Below are positions 63,528 to 64,000 of a stretch of 64,000 bases of DNA, one piece after another. A model generated the notes under the pieces. The model saw only the letters and a list, made by a program, of their open reading frames with translations, did no database searches and was not told the origin of the DNA. Location of the stretch: the NCBI RefSeq assembly GCF_031846445.1, contig NZ_JAVRHR010000003.1:372001-436000 (forward strand), given 5' to 3'. This DNA comes from Croceitalea rosinachiae (GTDB lineage: Bacteria > Bacteroidota > Bacteroidia > Flavobacteriales > Flavobacteriaceae). Every line of letters starts with the position of its first letter. The stretch's first letter is position 1. A program made the position numbers and the translations under genes.

Positions 63528-64000
63528 TACTTAACTAATTCATGTAAGCTATAATAATCAGCAACTTTCCGCCATTGAATTCGATTTTTATCTTCCTTGA
63601 TATTACCTTTTTTTAGAGATACACCTTGGGAGCCCCAAATAGGTATGGGTTCTTTTGTTAAGTACTCAGAGAGTAAAGAAGTAGTATTTTGTTTTAGAGA
63701 CATTGCCTTAAACCAAAGATCGTCTGTAGTAGGTGTTAATTTTAAAAAAAGCTCAGAATTTATAACATCTTTAAATAAAGAATTTGGAGGGTAAAGTGTT
63801 CCGCAGGCTCCTATTGGTAATAAAGCTTTCCCATTGTTGCAAGCACCATTTATTAATGCCCATTTGGTGTAGGCTAATACTTTATTATCATAATATGAAA
63901 TACAACGTACTTGATTTGCAATAATCGATGTTGGGCTCTTTTGATGGGCATTGTAAATATTTTCTAACCAATTTTTCCTGTAAATCATATCATCATCACA
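63527..64000 (-). CDS. Glycosyltransferase (5' part outside window)
   Basis: The frame enters from the right edge (visible codons read CDDDMIYRKNWLENIYNA) and stops at 63527, overlapping the tsaC start by one base. The DDDM run at the edge is the DxD-type metal motif of a family 2-like or related glycosyltransferase, and the 157 visible residues end with the acceptor-side region (TDDLWFKAMSL). An internal ATG at 63988 is not the start because the frame continues upstream. Donor and acceptor sugars unknown; the main catalytic domain is off-window. Confidence 0.65.
   Translation of the reverse strand, partial: CDDDMIYRKNWLENIYNAHQKSPTSIIANQVRCISYYDNKVLAYTKWALINGACNNGKALLPIGACGTLYPPNSLFKDVINSELFLKLTPTTDDLWFKAMSLKQNTTSLLSEYLTKEPIPIWGSQGVSLKKGNIKEDKNRIQWRKVADYYSLHELVK

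Noticed and set aside
1..64000. tRNA, rRNA, CRISPR arrays or insertion sequences
   Set aside because: No gene-free stretch shows tRNA arms, repeat-spacer periodicity or transposase frames when read by eye; a tRNAscan, CRISPR finder or IS search would settle it.

Overview
The window is chromosomal DNA from a member of the Bacteroidota, almost certainly a gliding-type, probably marine, Flavobacteriaceae. The evidence is low GC, Bacteroidota promoters (TTTG then TAnnTTTG), type IX secretion (T9SS) type B sorting domains, a giant SprB-like adhesin, DUF3276 and DUF1573 genes, an imelysin/TonB-receptor cluster and acid-rich lipoprotein export signals. No rRNA, tRNA, CRISPR array, transposase or integrase was recognised. 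The genus cannot be named from the sequence.

Layout. 1-4.7 kb: partial cupin, thioredoxin-like protein, DUF885-like protein, bile-acid-type symporter and PlsC-like acyltransferase. 4.9-13.6 kb: housekeeping genes (DUF3276, ABC exporter, nusB, DUF1573 lipoprotein, yajC, pepT, pyrD, DinB-like, Dabb). 13.6-17.4 kb: a T9SS-exported choice-of-anchor L protein, LysE exporter and HMG-CoA lyase-like enzyme. 17.4-25.8 kb: an apparent metal (probably iron) regulon of DUF4856 lipoprotein, imelysin-like lipoprotein, HTTM membrane protein and TonB-dependent receptor on the plus strand, followed on the minus strand by a four-helix membrane protein plus triple helix-hairpin-helix lipoprotein operon and a small DUF6686-like gene. 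Four copies of one 23-nt palindromic element (and a weaker fifth) sit at these promoters and tie the genes together; this is the best candidate for an undescribed system here.

25.9-34.4 kb: guaB, DUF819 transporter, thioredoxin, lysA, Lon-N protein, sucC, small secreted protein, TerB-like protein and hsp20. 34.4-38.7 kb: a 4.1-kb accessory block (esterase, DUF2306-like, two SnoaL/DUF4440 lipoproteins, membrane-anchored AraC regulator) lying between two directly repeated copies of the uvrB 3' end. The copy next to hsp20 is an orphan fragment that can encode a 49-residue UVR peptide. The two copies differ only at synonymous sites over 44 codons, which points to insertion by recombination rather than decay of a simple duplication.

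38.7-42.6 kb: uvrB and an ABC-2 transporter pair. 42.6-57.5 kb: a 685-aa surface protein and, upstream of it, a 4191-aa SprB-like T9SS substrate that shares the same N-terminal ~650 residues. A 52-nt perfect palindrome lies between them. 57.7-64 kb: a possible divergent kinase-fold protein, an NdpA-like nucleoid protein, a pRiA4b ORF-3 protein, heme A synthase, a CCA-adding enzyme, tsaC-like Sua5/YrdC, and the end of a glycosyltransferase cut by the window edge.

All domain names come from reading motifs by eye. No database search was run.
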